From Chlorogloeopsis sp038404745 (GTDB lineage Bacteria; Cyanobacteriota; Cyanobacteriia; Cyanobacteriales; Nostocaceae), in NCBI RefSeq assembly GCF_038404745.2, contig NZ_JAYKTT020000005.1:1-64000 (forward strand): DNA of 64,000 bases, in the 5' to 3' direction. This document shows positions 54,485 to 64,000 of the stretch, in pieces (within the stretch, counting starts at the first letter, position 1; each line of letters opens with the position of its first letter). The translations under genes were made by a program, and so were the position numbers. The notes beneath the pieces are model-generated. The model did not search any database. It was not told the origin of the DNA and was given only the letters and a program-made list of their open reading frames with translations.

Positions 54485-56719
54485 CTAACGCAATGCTCTG
54501 GTAGTAACAGCTCTTTGTAAATTAGCCAAAGCGCGGTTGTAATCCAAAATTGCGACTACACGATTACCTTCAGCAGTAGTTAAATCAGTTTCAGCGGCAA
54601 TGACATCGGTTTGGGTTCCCACGCCTGCTTGAAAGCGCAAACGGGCTAAACGGAGAGCTTCTCTAGCTTGATCTAATGCGGCATTGGCAGTTTGCACATT
54701 CTCCAGGTTAGCTTGCAAATTCGAGTAGGCTTGTTCTACGTCAAAGCGAGTTTGATCGCGCTGTTGAGCAAATTGAGTTTCAGCAATCCGGATATTAGCT
54801 CTTTCTTGAGCTGCTCTGGCTCTGGCTGCTCCTCCATCAAATAAATTTAGGTTTGCCCGCAGTCCGATCGAGTAGCCATCGGTAACGCTAATACTATCAT
54901 CAAACTGATCTAGCAGATTATAGCTAGCAACTACACTCACTTGTGGCCCTAACTCTGAAAGAGCCAAACGTCGTCTCTGTTCGCTAATATTGCGTTGTGC
55001 CAAAAACTGTTGCAGTTCCGGACGATTTTGAAAGGCGAGTACAATACTTTCTTCCAATGTTGAATTCCAAAGACCTGCTAAGTTAACTGGATCTGCTGCA
55101 CTAATATTAATCGATCCAGGGATACTCAAGCGAGTTGATAATTGGCTGCTAGTAATTCGTTGTTGAGAAAGCGCTCTTGTCAAGTTCTGTTGGGAATTTG
55201 CTAAATTGACTTGCGCTCGCAGTACATCAAACCGCGTACCTACTCCAGCTCGTTCTAACGCCTGGGCATCCCGTAAGCTCGCTTCGGCATTTGTGACAGC
55301 AGCTTGCTGAATCCGCACATTTTCATCTGCTTGTTGCAAGTCGTAGTAATTAGTTGTAACATCTAGGCGGATTTGTTCAGACAAGCGCTCTACATCTAAT
55401 TGCTGGAAGCGTACCTGCTCCTCAGCAGCGTTAATATTAGCTTGTCGTCTCCCCGAAGTGTAAATATCGTAAGTAAATTGTGCTGTACCATTAAAGGATG
55501 AAGAAGGTTCATCTTGGGATGGACTGCGTAATTCAGGTGGTACACCAGCTTCAGCTTGGGTTGTTCGTTCAGTCTGTAATTGACCGCTAGCAGACTGCTG
55601 ACGACCAATTTCAGCGCTTAATCCCAAATTAGGATACAAAGCAGCTTGTGCTTCTCGCAGACTAGCTCGCGCCCGTTGTAGCTCTAGTAAAGACACTTGT
55701 AGCTCCCGATTGTTGCGCCGAGCCAATTCTATTGCTTGCTCTAAGCTGATTGGTTGCGTTCCCCTGGTTCTCACTTCCTCTATTTCAGTCGGATACTGTA
55801 GAGGATTGGGATTGGGATTGAGATAATCAGGAATTGGTTGTGGAGTTTTAGGTGCTGCAGGAGTAGTTGGCGCACTCGGAGTAGGAGGAGTTACTGGTGC
55901 AGGAGTGGTTGGCGCACTTGGAGGTGCTTGCGAGACTAATTGTGTCACGAATGGTTTTTGTGAACAGCCAACGGGGTTCAAAGTAGAAGCTTGGTGTTGA
56001 CAATTCTGCACTTCTAGCAGTTTTGCCGCTCTCGCATTACTAACATTACCTTGTAAAAATCTTGACAATGACATACCAGGATTTTTCTTAGCAATTCGTT
56101 CCGGAAATGGAAGTTTAGATAAACTTTTGTCTGGAACAGAACTTACTCTTAAGGTAGTATCAGAAACAACTTTTTTCTGCGCTCGCCTCAGTGCGAGTGC
56201 TTCACGCAGTCTCTGTCCATTATCTTTACCTGTGTCCCTGGAACTAGCACGGGCATTTGGCTTAACTTTGGGAACTGGAATACTCACGGATGTTTTGGCA
56301 GGGCGCTTGGGTGTGCTAGCAAGCTTACCCAACCTAGCTCCAGATGGGTTGCTAGGCTGTATTTGGTTCCCTGACAGATACTTGGCAGGCAAGGTAGCGC
56401 TCAAGCTAAAAATTGCTGCCTTCTCATTTCCGGATATTCGTTCTACTGGAATACCAGTTTTTCCAGTGACTACAACTCCCAGATTTTGACTGCTGGGTGC
56501 TGATAGGCGATCGCTAATAGCAAATAGTTGTTTATCTAAATCTAAATTATTTGCTTTCGTCAGCCAACTGCCACTACCGATGGTGGAAGTTGAAACACTT
56601 GGAGGGACAACCTGCTGTAACCCACTGGCTTTCGCCGTTTCAGCCCAAGTGGGTTGGGTTGTTAATACAGCTGCTGTCACACCAGGCAAGAAACTATAGA
56701 AAATTTGCTGTCCTTTCAC
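54485..56719 (-). CDS. hgdD: TolC-family outer-membrane export channel (HgdD-like)
   Basis: A 744-residue TolC. Signal peptide (MKGQQIFYSFLPGVTAAVLT). Residues about 25-310 are a long cyanobacterial-type leader ending in a Pro/Thr-rich stretch (APTTPAPVTPPTPSAPTTPA). Two TolC repeats follow: QPISLEQAIELARRNNRELQ ... and LEESIVLAFQNRPELQQFLAQ, ending with GVGTQTDVIAAETDLTTAEGNRV. In Anabaena the homologue HgdD exports heterocyst glycolipid and multidrug substrates. Location directly after kaiC and from memory of the 7120 order supports orthology. The symbol is by inference. Confidence 0.88.
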   Translation of the reverse strand: MKGQQIFYSFLPGVTAAVLTTQPTWAETAKASGLQQVVPPSVSTSTIGSGSWLTKANNLDLDKQLFAISDRLSAPSSQNLGVVVTGKTGIPVERISGNEKAAIFSLSATLPAKYLSGNQIQPSNPSGARLGKLASTPKRPAKTSVSIPVPKVKPNARASSRDTGKDNGQRLREALALRRAQKKVVSDTTLRVSSVPDKSLSKLPFPERIAKKNPGMSLSRFLQGNVSNARAAKLLEVQNCQHQASTLNPVGCSQKPFVTQLVSQAPPSAPTTPAPVTPPTPSAPTTPAAPKTPQPIPDYLNPNPNPLQYPTEIEEVRTRGTQPISLEQAIELARRNNRELQVSLLELQRARASLREAQAALYPNLGLSAEIGRQQSASGQLQTERTTQAEAGVPPELRSPSQDEPSSSFNGTAQFTYDIYTSGRRQANINAAEEQVRFQQLDVERLSEQIRLDVTTNYYDLQQADENVRIQQAAVTNAEASLRDAQALERAGVGTRFDVLRAQVNLANSQQNLTRALSQQRITSSQLSTRLSIPGSINISAADPVNLAGLWNSTLEESIVLAFQNRPELQQFLAQRNISEQRRRLALSELGPQVSVVASYNLLDQFDDSISVTDGYSIGLRANLNLFDGGAARARAAQERANIRIAETQFAQQRDQTRFDVEQAYSNLQANLENVQTANAALDQAREALRLARLRFQAGVGTQTDVIAAETDLTTAEGNRVVAILDYNRALANLQRAVTTRALR

Positions 56720-56785
56720 CGCATCCCCTCACACGACAATTAAGCGGCTTCAAACCGTTGATCACCACAGAACTATAGCACTATG

Positions 56786-58354
56786 CTAACTGGAGGTTCC
56801 GGAACTATCTTTGTCTTGAAAACTTTTGACTATACGAGATAGTTCGGCTTTTTCATCGATATTAACGCGGGTAGGTGCTCCACTGACAATTCTTTCATAA
56901 TTACGGAAAGAATCTTTAATTTCTGGCCCATCAGCCGTAATATTGTACTCCCGAATACCCTTGTCATGCCAAGAGCCGCGCATTTTGAATACATTGATTG
57001 CTCGTGCCATTTCCCCACGAATTTCCACATATTGCAACATCAAAATTGTGTCAGTAATCGTAGAGATATGGGAATCGGTAATCGAATGTGATCCCATAAA
57101 TTGATCTGTTGTATTGGTAAAAAAGCCTGTAATTTCTTCTTGCTTGGCGTAACCAGTGACACCAATCACAAATTGCCGGAATGCATTATTGCTCACACCC
57201 CGCGCTAAGGCAGAAAGCGAATCAATCGCAATTCGGGCTGGCTTAAATTCAGCAATCTCTGACTTAATAATTTGTAGATGATCCTCTAAACCAGTTGATT
57301 CAGGATAAGTACAAATAATTTTGAGCAAACCTTGACGTTCTAAATCTTCAAAATCAATTCCCCAAGAGTAAGCGTTGCGTGATAATTGGGCGCGTGATTC
57401 TTCATAGGCAAAAAGTATTGCCCGTTCACCATTATTGCAGCCATCTTGTAAAAATTTGCTGACGAGTAATGTCTTGCCGGTACCTGTGGCTCCTGTCGCT
57501 AAAATTATCGAATCTTTAAAAAAGCCTCCACCACACATCTCGTCCAAAGTCTTCACCCCAGAAGATACTCGCACATTTGAGGATCTTTGAGTCAAGCGCA
57601 TTGCTCCCAGGGGAAAGATATTAACTCCTTCGTTAGTGATTGTGAAGGGATACTCGCCCTTCATGTGCGTTGTACCGCGCAATTTGAGAATTTCCATTGT
57701 GCGGCGACGGCGTTCTCCTTCTAAGACATTGCGAACGATTACCACATTATCGGATACAAATTCTTCTACCCCAAAACAGGCAACAGGCCCGTATTCTTCT
57801 GTGCGTTCTGTGGTAATAATGGTGGTAACGTTTAATTGTTTGAGTCTTGCTACCAAACGAAAAATCTCTCGCCGCACTACTCCTACTGCTTCATACTGCT
57901 GGAATACTGCTGTAATTGAGTCGATCGAAACTCGTTTGGCTTTGTACTTGCGAATTGCATACTGCAAACGCTCGATTAGTGCCGAAAGGTCGAAGTTGCC
58001 AACAATGTCTTGCCCTTCAGGGTCAGGAGACGCGTCGAGAATAAACAACTTCCCTTCGTCGATCAGACGTTGCAAGTCCCACCCAAAAATATGAGCGTTC
58101 TTAATGATATCATGGGGAGACTCTTCAAAAGTAACGAATACCCCTGGGTCATCAAAATAGCTGATACCGTTGTATAGAAACTGGAGAGAAAATAAAGTTT
58201 TGCCAGTTCCAGAGGTACCGCTGACTAGGGTTGTTCTGCCTACAGGTAATCCGCCATGACTAATATCGTCAAAGCCTTCGATCATTGTACGAATTTTCTC
58301 TACACCCTCAAGTAACGGTGTGTGATTTTTCTCTGGTTGGTCGTTTTCTCTCAT
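56786..58354 (-). CDS. kaiC: Circadian clock ATPase/kinase KaiC
   Basis: A 522-residue double-RecA protein. CI has Walker A GTSGTGKT (residues 46-53) and the catalytic-Glu segment TFEESPHD. CII has TGATGTGKT, EESRAQL and the Ser-Thr phosphorylation pair in DSHISTITDT near residue 430. The A-loop/tail is present (SFRNYERIVSGAPTRVNIDE). The hexamer is the core of the cyanobacterial oscillator, with KaiA promoting and KaiB reversing phosphorylation. 84 bp from kaiB. Confidence 0.97.
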   Translation of the reverse strand: MRENDQPEKNHTPLLEGVEKIRTMIEGFDDISHGGLPVGRTTLVSGTSGTGKTLFSLQFLYNGISYFDDPGVFVTFEESPHDIIKNAHIFGWDLQRLIDEGKLFILDASPDPEGQDIVGNFDLSALIERLQYAIRKYKAKRVSIDSITAVFQQYEAVGVVRREIFRLVARLKQLNVTTIITTERTEEYGPVACFGVEEFVSDNVVIVRNVLEGERRRRTMEILKLRGTTHMKGEYPFTITNEGVNIFPLGAMRLTQRSSNVRVSSGVKTLDEMCGGGFFKDSIILATGATGTGKTLLVSKFLQDGCNNGERAILFAYEESRAQLSRNAYSWGIDFEDLERQGLLKIICTYPESTGLEDHLQIIKSEIAEFKPARIAIDSLSALARGVSNNAFRQFVIGVTGYAKQEEITGFFTNTTDQFMGSHSITDSHISTITDTILMLQYVEIRGEMARAINVFKMRGSWHDKGIREYNITADGPEIKDSFRNYERIVSGAPTRVNIDEKAELSRIVKSFQDKDSSGTSS

Positions 58355-58438
58355 TTTTGTGGACTGTTACAAATGGGAATTCAACCCAGTTATTATATTA
58401 ATGAAATTTGAAGTATAGTTTGAGCTATTTATAATAGC

Positions 58439-58756
58439 TTATTCTTGGAATTGTTCTTCTTCAGACAGTTCTTCATAGAGTAAATCTAATCCAATTAGTA
58501 CTCTTTCTCGATCTGATAGATCACCGATAATTTTCCGAACGGGTGGAGGTAAGATTTTTGATAATGTGGGTGTAGCTAGGATCTTATCTTCCTCGGCTAA
58601 TTGTGGGCTTTTGAGCACATCGATCACCTTGAGAGCATAAATGCCTTGAAATTCCTGGTCTAATATATTCTTGAGTGTCTTTAATGCCCTGACAGAGTTG
58701 GGGGTGTTCCCTGCTACATAAAGCTTGAGAACATAAGTCTTTCTTACCTTATTCAT
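58439..58756 (-). CDS. kaiB: Circadian clock protein KaiB
   Basis: A 105-residue thioredoxin-like fold-switching protein: YVLKLYVAGNTPNSVRALKTL, FQGIYALKVIDVLKSPQLAEEDKILATPTLSKILPPPVRKIIGDLSD. This is the classical KaiB that binds KaiC CI. Lengthened acidic C-terminus (LYEELSEEEQFQE) is common. kaiB-kaiC tandem on the minus strand. Confidence 0.97.
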   Translation of the reverse strand: MNKVRKTYVLKLYVAGNTPNSVRALKTLKNILDQEFQGIYALKVIDVLKSPQLAEEDKILATPTLSKILPPPVRKIIGDLSDRERVLIGLDLLYEELSEEEQFQE

Positions 58757-58925
58757 ATCGATTGTACAGGCTGGAGATAAAGTTGTAACAAGATGATATT
58801 ATCGGCAATTTTGTCATAAAGATGTCTATAACATTAGATATCAAAAAATAATGTTTTTGGCTCTATACTTGTTTTCTACTTCAATTTATTTGAATAAACA
58901 CTCACCTATATCGAGTATATGCAGG

Positions 58926-59231
58926 CTATTTAGGAAGCGATCGCCTATATAGTTCACACAGATGAGCTAAGATATCGATTAATGTCAAACGATAGTCAAG
59001 CAAGGTTTCGTCGCTCCGTCCCTCTAACTTGAGATGTTTGGAAAACTCGTCAATTAGCTCCATATGAATTTCTATAATTTGCGGCACAGGAATATTAGCA
59101 CAAAATACTGCATTGATAAATTTATCAATTTTTTCTTGCAAATTTTTGTCTGTGGTAAAGTAATTTATGAGAATCTCACGGTAGTCCGATTTGATTTGCT
59201 CTAAAAATGCCTGGTGATCGGCTTTTGTCAT
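58926..59231 (-). CDS. kaiA: Short KaiA (C-terminal domain only)
   Basis: A 101-residue protein matching only the KaiC-binding dimer domain of KaiA (DYREILINYFTTDKNLQEKI, EFSKHLKLEGRSDETLLDYRLTLIDILAHLCELYR). The N-terminal pseudo-receiver of Synechococcus KaiA is absent; as I recall, this short form is normal in Anabaena-like cyanobacteria, so it is not a truncation artefact. Separate by 169 bp from kaiB, which may have its own promoter. Confidence 0.93.
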   Translation of the reverse strand: MTKADHQAFLEQIKSDYREILINYFTTDKNLQEKIDKFINAVFCANIPVPQIIEIHMELIDEFSKHLKLEGRSDETLLDYRLTLIDILAHLCELYRRSLPK

Positions 59232-60387
59232 TTGTTGAAATGTTTACTGCTGTTCTGACTGATGACATCTAGCTACATACAAAATGTGAAGGAGAAAAAT
59301 TTTTACTCAATGTTTGTTGGCAACCACTTCAGCACACGATCCCATTGGAAAATTTGTAGTGATAGCAACATCTTGAATGCAAAATTTAGGATTTGCTAAG
59401 TGAATTTTTCAACTGAATCTCCAAGCAAAGCCTACTTAATGATTAAAGAGCTAAGTAGTGTTGGCTTGAATAATCTCTATGGAGAACACACAACATAGCA
59501 TTTATATATTTTAAACAGAGTTAGCTCGACCACCTCCTTCGCTCTAGGCGACTTAAAGTAGTAAAAAGGTATTTAAATAAATCTAGACACCACTTCATCC
59601 AGTCGAAGCAGGTGTGAGAGTAAAAGTGTAAAGTTATCTAAAGCAACTAGCTTTAATAACAAATTGTAAACTAAATATTAACAAATATGACCCTCTTGTT
59701 CAGCATAAGCATTTAGTCGGTCTTTGAGGAGGTATTTGGACGTAAAGAAAAATGCTTATTTAGGGTACTCGCGTTGGAATTTGTGTAGATAGGAGTCTAC
59801 CTGCTAACACAAATTGCAGTCCGGATGCTAAATTCGCTAATTACTCTCTAGTTAAGAGCTGCATATCTATCTAAATATATATTTTTACTTTGTCTCCTTG
59901 ATAAGATACTTAAACGAAGTTAAATGTTTGTCGCATTCTAAATCATTATAATTCCTAAAGGTTCTAAAACGAATATTTAGAGCCATAATTGGTTTAGCTG
60001 TCGCTATCTTAAAGAAGAGTTTTAACACCAGAAAAACACTGGTGAACAGGAGGCTCTCGTTGTGGCGGTAATTACCGTTAGTTGGAAACACTTTGTTAAA
60101 AAGTAGCTTTCCAATCGAACCCTTAGGGAAATTCCCACGGGGTAAGATAACTTAGCCTCTAGAAATTTGAAGCGGTAAAGCCAAATGCCGTTGCTAAAAA
60201 AACTTGCTTGTTGCAATCAGCATAATTTATGAAGGTAAATTTTGTTTTAAGTGTTGCAAATGTGACAACTATCACCTAAGTCTTGCATAATTTGAGGATA
60301 TTAGGTTGAGGCGCTAAAGACCATACACCATACTGGCAGCTTGGTAATGCTGGATGCTTCCGCAGGAAGAAAGACCCCTGAAGCCCT
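59232..60387. other. Long divergent spacer with several inverted repeats
   Basis: No coding frame supported in 1.15 kb. Paired arms are at 59705-59714/59750-59759 (ATAAGCATTT), 59778-59786/59807-59815 (AATTTGTGT), and CACCAG/CTGGTG near 60029-60047, plus TTGGAAA/TTTCCAA near 60084-60116. A structured leader or small RNA is possible (see findings). Confidence 0.5.
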
Positions 60388-63300
60388 ATGTCAATGCTAA
60401 AGTACCCGCTTTATGAATTTATCGCCACTGCGCCCAGCTGCGTAGAGACTACTGCTTTAAAAATGGTGCTGGGCATTTTTGAGCAAGAGCAGTGCGATCA
60501 CTTAGTAGTTTTAAATGAGCAACAATGCCCAATTGGGTTAGTTTATTCTGGGCGTTTGCTCACCACACTTTTAGCAGCAAATAAAGCAGAGCACGAAGGT
60601 GGTGGGTTGATCGACTTGCAGGAGCCCCTTGCCAAATGCCACTCAACCCTTGTTGAACCAGTCAAAACATTACCAGCTACATGGAGTATCGAGCAATTGA
60701 ACTGGTTTGTGCGATCGCAACAAAACCAGAATCACACTAACTTAGATTGGGTACTAGTTGACTCAAAGGGCAAGTTTTTAGGATTAGTAGATAGTTTGCG
60801 TCTGCTGAAATTCTTAGCCAAGCAGAAAGTAAAAGTTCAGCCACAGGAAAGTAAACCTTCTCACCTCCACTCTGGTGCAGACAACAGCACCAAAGATTCT
60901 TCCTGGATGGCTTCCCCCAAAGTAAAATCTCGTCGCCGCAAGCTAGCAACAGATCGAGCTACTCTGCCAGAAGTCGTAGGTGCGCCTGCGATGGTAGAAG
61001 AAAAATCAACAGTAATGGAATCGCAAGCACCATTACACCAACCACTAGTACAGTTGTTGGAAAGGTTACCTTGGCCTTTGATGTTACAAACTGGTAATGG
61101 TGAAGTAGTCACACAAAATCCAGCCTGGTGGCAGCAATTGGGAGTGTTAAAAGATCCAGAAGGAGTGAGGCAGCAGGTAGAAGCAATACTTACCCCCACA
61201 GTTGTGAAAAAACCTGAATACCCAACTACTAAAGTAGTAAATAGTATAAGTGTTCAGAGGAATGACAGTTGCTATCAAGCACAGCCTACACCCATCCAAG
61301 TTCTGGCATCAGAAAATGACTTATTAAATGACAACACGGTAACATTACCAACAGGAGTGCCACTGCGATCAAAATTAACTACACCAGAGCCAAATCCCTT
61401 TCCCAATCTACCTGCACAACCATCTACTCTGCGAGAAGCCGCAGATACATCAACAACAAATCGCTGCTTTCTGGATAGCCAGCAGGGTACTTGTACCTGT
61501 GTTGTAGAAGTGCAAAATGGACAAGAGCGAGTTTGGCAATTCGCCAAAATTCCCCTAGATAGCCCTGATTTGAAAACTAAAAGTTCTGAATCAGGCATGG
61601 TGACAAGTACTGACTTATGGCTGATGCTGGCGACAGATGTGACTGAACAGCAACAACTCAGCAAAGAACTAGCAGCAAAAAATGCTGATTTAATTCAACT
61701 TAATCGCTTAAAAGATGAATTTTTAGCCTGTATTAGTCATGAATTAAAGACTCCTCTCACCGCAGTTTTAGGATTATCACGATTGCTAGTAGATCAGCAA
61801 TTGGGAAAACTCAACGAAAGGCAAGCGCGTTATGCTGGGCTAATTCATCAAAGCGGGCGTCATCTGATGAGCGTGGTTAATGATATCTTAGACTTGACCC
61901 GCATGGAAAGCGGACAGATGGAGTTAATGCTGGCAGGTGTCAGCATTCGGACAGTGTGCGATCGCGCCCTATCAGAAGCCAAAGCGATGCATACTCAAAA
62001 CCGCAAAACTACAATTGCTTCCCCAGCACCAACAGTTGTAAAAGAACACCAATTTACCCTCTCGATTGAACCAGGTTTAGAGGAAATTGTCGCAGACGAA
62101 TTTCGCCTCCGCCAGATGTTAGTACATCTGCTTTCCAATGCCTTTAAATTTACCGAAACAGGAGGCGATATTGGAGTCAGGGTAAATCGGTGGGAAGGTT
62201 GGATTGCCTTTACTGTTTGGGATACGGGTATTGGTATTCCCGAACACCAACAACATTTAATCTTTCAGAAATTCCAACAATTAGAAAATCCCCTCACCCG
62301 TCAGTTTGAAGGTACTGGTTTGGGATTGGTATTAACTAGGGCTTTGGCTCGTCTCCACGGTGGTGATGTTAGCTTCTTATCTCGTGAAGGACAAGGTAGT
62401 CAGTTTACTTTATTATTACCACCGACTCCTCCACACAAAATTGGAGCAGGAGAAGACAGCCATGAAATTGCCACAGAAAGTAGTTATTATTCGCCCCCGT
62501 CTTTAAACTCACTTGCCCCCACCTCCAATTCCCATTCATTAGTTTCAACTTCTCCAACCAATCGCAACAGTTTGGTTTTGATTGTGGAGGCAGTAGCCCG
62601 GTATATAGAAGACTTAACCGAACTACTAACAGCTTTGGGCTACCGAGTTGTAATTGCGCGATCGGGATGTGAGGCAGTAGAAAAAGCGCGCCGCCTACAA
62701 CCAAAAGCGATATTTCTCAATCCGTTACTACCTTTGCTATCGGGTTGGGATGTACTCACCTTACTAAAATCTGATGTTGCAACTCGCAGCATTCCTGTGA
62801 TTGTGACGGCAACAGCAGCCGAAAAAGAACAAGCATTTGCCAATCGTGCTGATGGCTTTCTCAGTTTGCCGGTACAGCATCAAGTGTTGGCACCGCTGTT
62901 GGAAAGTTTATGTGCTATCCCAGAACCAAAGCTGCAAAATGCAATTAAAGAAACTACCGTTGAACACACGCCACTGCGAATTCTAAGATTAGTTAACCAT
63001 CAAGGAGATACTTTAAATTTACACCCATTTTTACAGCAGCACCGGGTGATAGAAGTAGATGACATTGAACAGGCAGAACTTTTGGCTAGAGTTTGGCAAT
63101 TTGATGTAGTGTTACTAGATGCAGAAATGCCAACAGCAGAAGCCTGCTTGCAAAAACTTAAAGCGAATCCTCGTTTGGCGTCACTACCGCTAGTAACCTG
63201 TGATGTAGCTACTACCCAGGCAGCTTCTCAAGTGACTGGATTATCCGTGTTTCCTTGCTTAACACAGAACAACACAGACAACAGTAATAACGACAAGCAA

Positions 63301-63894
63301 GTAGACGCTTTGTTATCAGTGTTGCAAATCGCAGCTAGTATATGCTGTCCTCCCAGTATTTTAGTAGTGGATTTAGCAATCTTGCCTGATTTACCAGACG
63401 CCAAATACAAGCGGGGAGCAAGAGCGGATGGTGTTCGTTGTGCCAAAAGTACTTCCTTAGGAGAGCTAACTGTAGACGAAAATACTCCTTTTCCTAGCCA
63501 AAATCTGAAATCGTCAACTATCTCTCGTGGTTCGGAATGGTTCCAAGCTTTGATTCAATATTTGCAAACCGCTGGGCTGAAAGCGGCGATCGGGCGTTCT
63601 TGGGCAGAACTGTTACAACAACTCCGTCACGAAAGCGTTGACTTATTGCTGATTTGCCTGAGAGAAACGAAGATGCCAAAAGAAGTCTTCTCAGCACTTA
63701 GGGCATTGGAGCAATTACCTTTTCAGTTGCCACCAGTTTTGGTACTCGATCAGCGACGAAATCCAGACATCTGCCACGAAGGTTCTCTAGAAAATGTAGT
63801 GGGTGCGATCGCAAGCGAAATTCTCCCCCGCTCAATCTCTATGGAAGATTTATTAAAGCATATCAATCAAGCTTTAAGTGTCAAAGTTGAGTAG
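60388..63894 (+). CDS. Hybrid histidine kinase with CBS-like and degenerate receiver domains
   Basis: A 1168-residue protein. Residues about 1-150 are a CBS-like pair (LVVLNEQQCPIGLVYSGRLL, WVLVDSKGKFLGLVDSLRLL). A PAS-like or disordered stretch follows to 420. HisKA has ISHELKTPL with His at 451; HATPase has NAFKFTE, DTGIGI and GTGLGLVL. Receiver 1 (about 725-840) is degenerate (Asn778 in FLNPLLP, VEA pocket). Receiver 2 near 911 keeps Asp (VVLLDAEMP). A third (about 1065-1160) reads LLLICLRETKMP, also degenerate. No membrane segment. The divergent location beside kaiABC suggests a clock-output or input role (inference). Confidence 0.88.
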   Translation: MSMLKYPLYEFIATAPSCVETTALKMVLGIFEQEQCDHLVVLNEQQCPIGLVYSGRLLTTLLAANKAEHEGGGLIDLQEPLAKCHSTLVEPVKTLPATWSIEQLNWFVRSQQNQNHTNLDWVLVDSKGKFLGLVDSLRLLKFLAKQKVKVQPQESKPSHLHSGADNSTKDSSWMASPKVKSRRRKLATDRATLPEVVGAPAMVEEKSTVMESQAPLHQPLVQLLERLPWPLMLQTGNGEVVTQNPAWWQQLGVLKDPEGVRQQVEAILTPTVVKKPEYPTTKVVNSISVQRNDSCYQAQPTPIQVLASENDLLNDNTVTLPTGVPLRSKLTTPEPNPFPNLPAQPSTLREAADTSTTNRCFLDSQQGTCTCVVEVQNGQERVWQFAKIPLDSPDLKTKSSESGMVTSTDLWLMLATDVTEQQQLSKELAAKNADLIQLNRLKDEFLACISHELKTPLTAVLGLSRLLVDQQLGKLNERQARYAGLIHQSGRHLMSVVNDILDLTRMESGQMELMLAGVSIRTVCDRALSEAKAMHTQNRKTTIASPAPTVVKEHQFTLSIEPGLEEIVADEFRLRQMLVHLLSNAFKFTETGGDIGVRVNRWEGWIAFTVWDTGIGIPEHQQHLIFQKFQQLENPLTRQFEGTGLGLVLTRALARLHGGDVSFLSREGQGSQFTLLLPPTPPHKIGAGEDSHEIATESSYYSPPSLNSLAPTSNSHSLVSTSPTNRNSLVLIVEAVARYIEDLTELLTALGYRVVIARSGCEAVEKARRLQPKAIFLNPLLPLLSGWDVLTLLKSDVATRSIPVIVTATAAEKEQAFANRADGFLSLPVQHQVLAPLLESLCAIPEPKLQNAIKETTVEHTPLRILRLVNHQGDTLNLHPFLQQHRVIEVDDIEQAELLARVWQFDVVLLDAEMPTAEACLQKLKANPRLASLPLVTCDVATTQAASQVTGLSVFPCLTQNNTDNSNNDKQVDALLSVLQIAASICCPPSILVVDLAILPDLPDAKYKRGARADGVRCAKSTSLGELTVDENTPFPSQNLKSSTISRGSEWFQALIQYLQTAGLKAAIGRSWAELLQQLRHESVDLLLICLRETKMPKEVFSALRALEQLPFQLPPVLVLDQRRNPDICHEGSLENVVGAIASEILPRSISMEDLLKHINQALSVKVE

Positions 63895-64000
63895 GGACAG
63901 GGTATAGGGAATAGGGGACAGCTAAATTTCAAATCATCAAGCAAAATTAGTTTCAAGAGAAACTAATTTTAAATTTTGAATTACTTATCATGGATCTGGA
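63895..64000. other. Right-edge non-coding DNA
   Basis: GGGACAGGGTATAGGGAATA heptamer-like units follow the kinase stop codon. Nothing else is visible before the edge. Confidence 0.5.

Noticed and set aside
60084..60120. Yfr2-type small RNA
   Set aside because: A single GGAAACA-like word near a TTGGAAA stem is seen, but the duplicated loop motif expected for that family is not.

Overview
The window is chromosomal DNA from a filamentous, probably heterocyst-forming cyanobacterium (order Nostocales); the genus cannot be fixed from sequence alone. Direct support: very frequent HIP1 octamers (GCGATCGC), many heptanucleotide tandem repeats in the spacers, a Cph1-type phytochrome with its Rcp regulator, a PSII S4-domain protein, an sphR-sphS-phoU cluster, and a kaiABC cluster with a short KaiA (C-terminal domain only) followed by a TolC gene. 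From memory, that last order matches Nostoc/Anabaena 7120 (kaiABC then hgdD).

Layout. 1-4 kb: light-sensing operon on the minus strand (phytochrome cphA, regulator rcpA, a receiver-kinase cut by the left edge). 4.4-4.64 kb: ten exact-length 21-bp tandem repeats. 4.9-16 kb: membrane glycosyltransferase, SbmA/BacA-like ABC exporter, PEP synthase carrying an in-frame repeat insertion, an unknown alpha/beta hydrolase, prmA and serA. 16-24 kb: Fic protein with a possible operator, tRNA-Val(GAC), a broken gene, an SDR enzyme, PSII S4 protein, hypotheticals and a VanX-like dipeptidase. 23.7-26.6 kb: phosphate-sensing cluster. 27.9-34.5 kb: hisA, a Ycf49-like pair, csaB, a secreted glycosidase and a PhyH-like dioxygenase.

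34.5-41.7 kb is a stress/redox island: MFS exporter, rubrerythrin, old-yellow-enzyme reductase, SDR, ABM-domain monooxygenase, and divergent MarR, Crp-family and AraC-family regulators. The OYE-SDR-ABM-MarR block is flanked by two 44-bp direct repeats. A perfect palindrome of MarR-operator type precedes both the MarR and the Crp-family genes, suggesting a small autoregulated cassette and cascade.

41.7-54 kb: degenerate receiver protein, orphan TAXI-type binding protein, aquaporin, pgeF, birA, an M23 peptidase, ribE, a BFN-domain protein, a ferredoxin-like aldo/keto reductase and an NCS2-type permease. 54-64 kb: TolC/HgdD, kaiC, kaiB, kaiA, and a divergent 1168-residue hybrid kinase with CBS-like and degenerate receiver domains, separated from kaiA by a long spacer rich in inverted repeats.

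For a discovery hunt the strongest signals are the direct-repeat-bounded MarR cassette and its shared operator, the spread of short repeats into coding sequence and stop codons, and a family of about 60-bp palindromic elements. No CRISPR array, intact transposase or prophage was seen.
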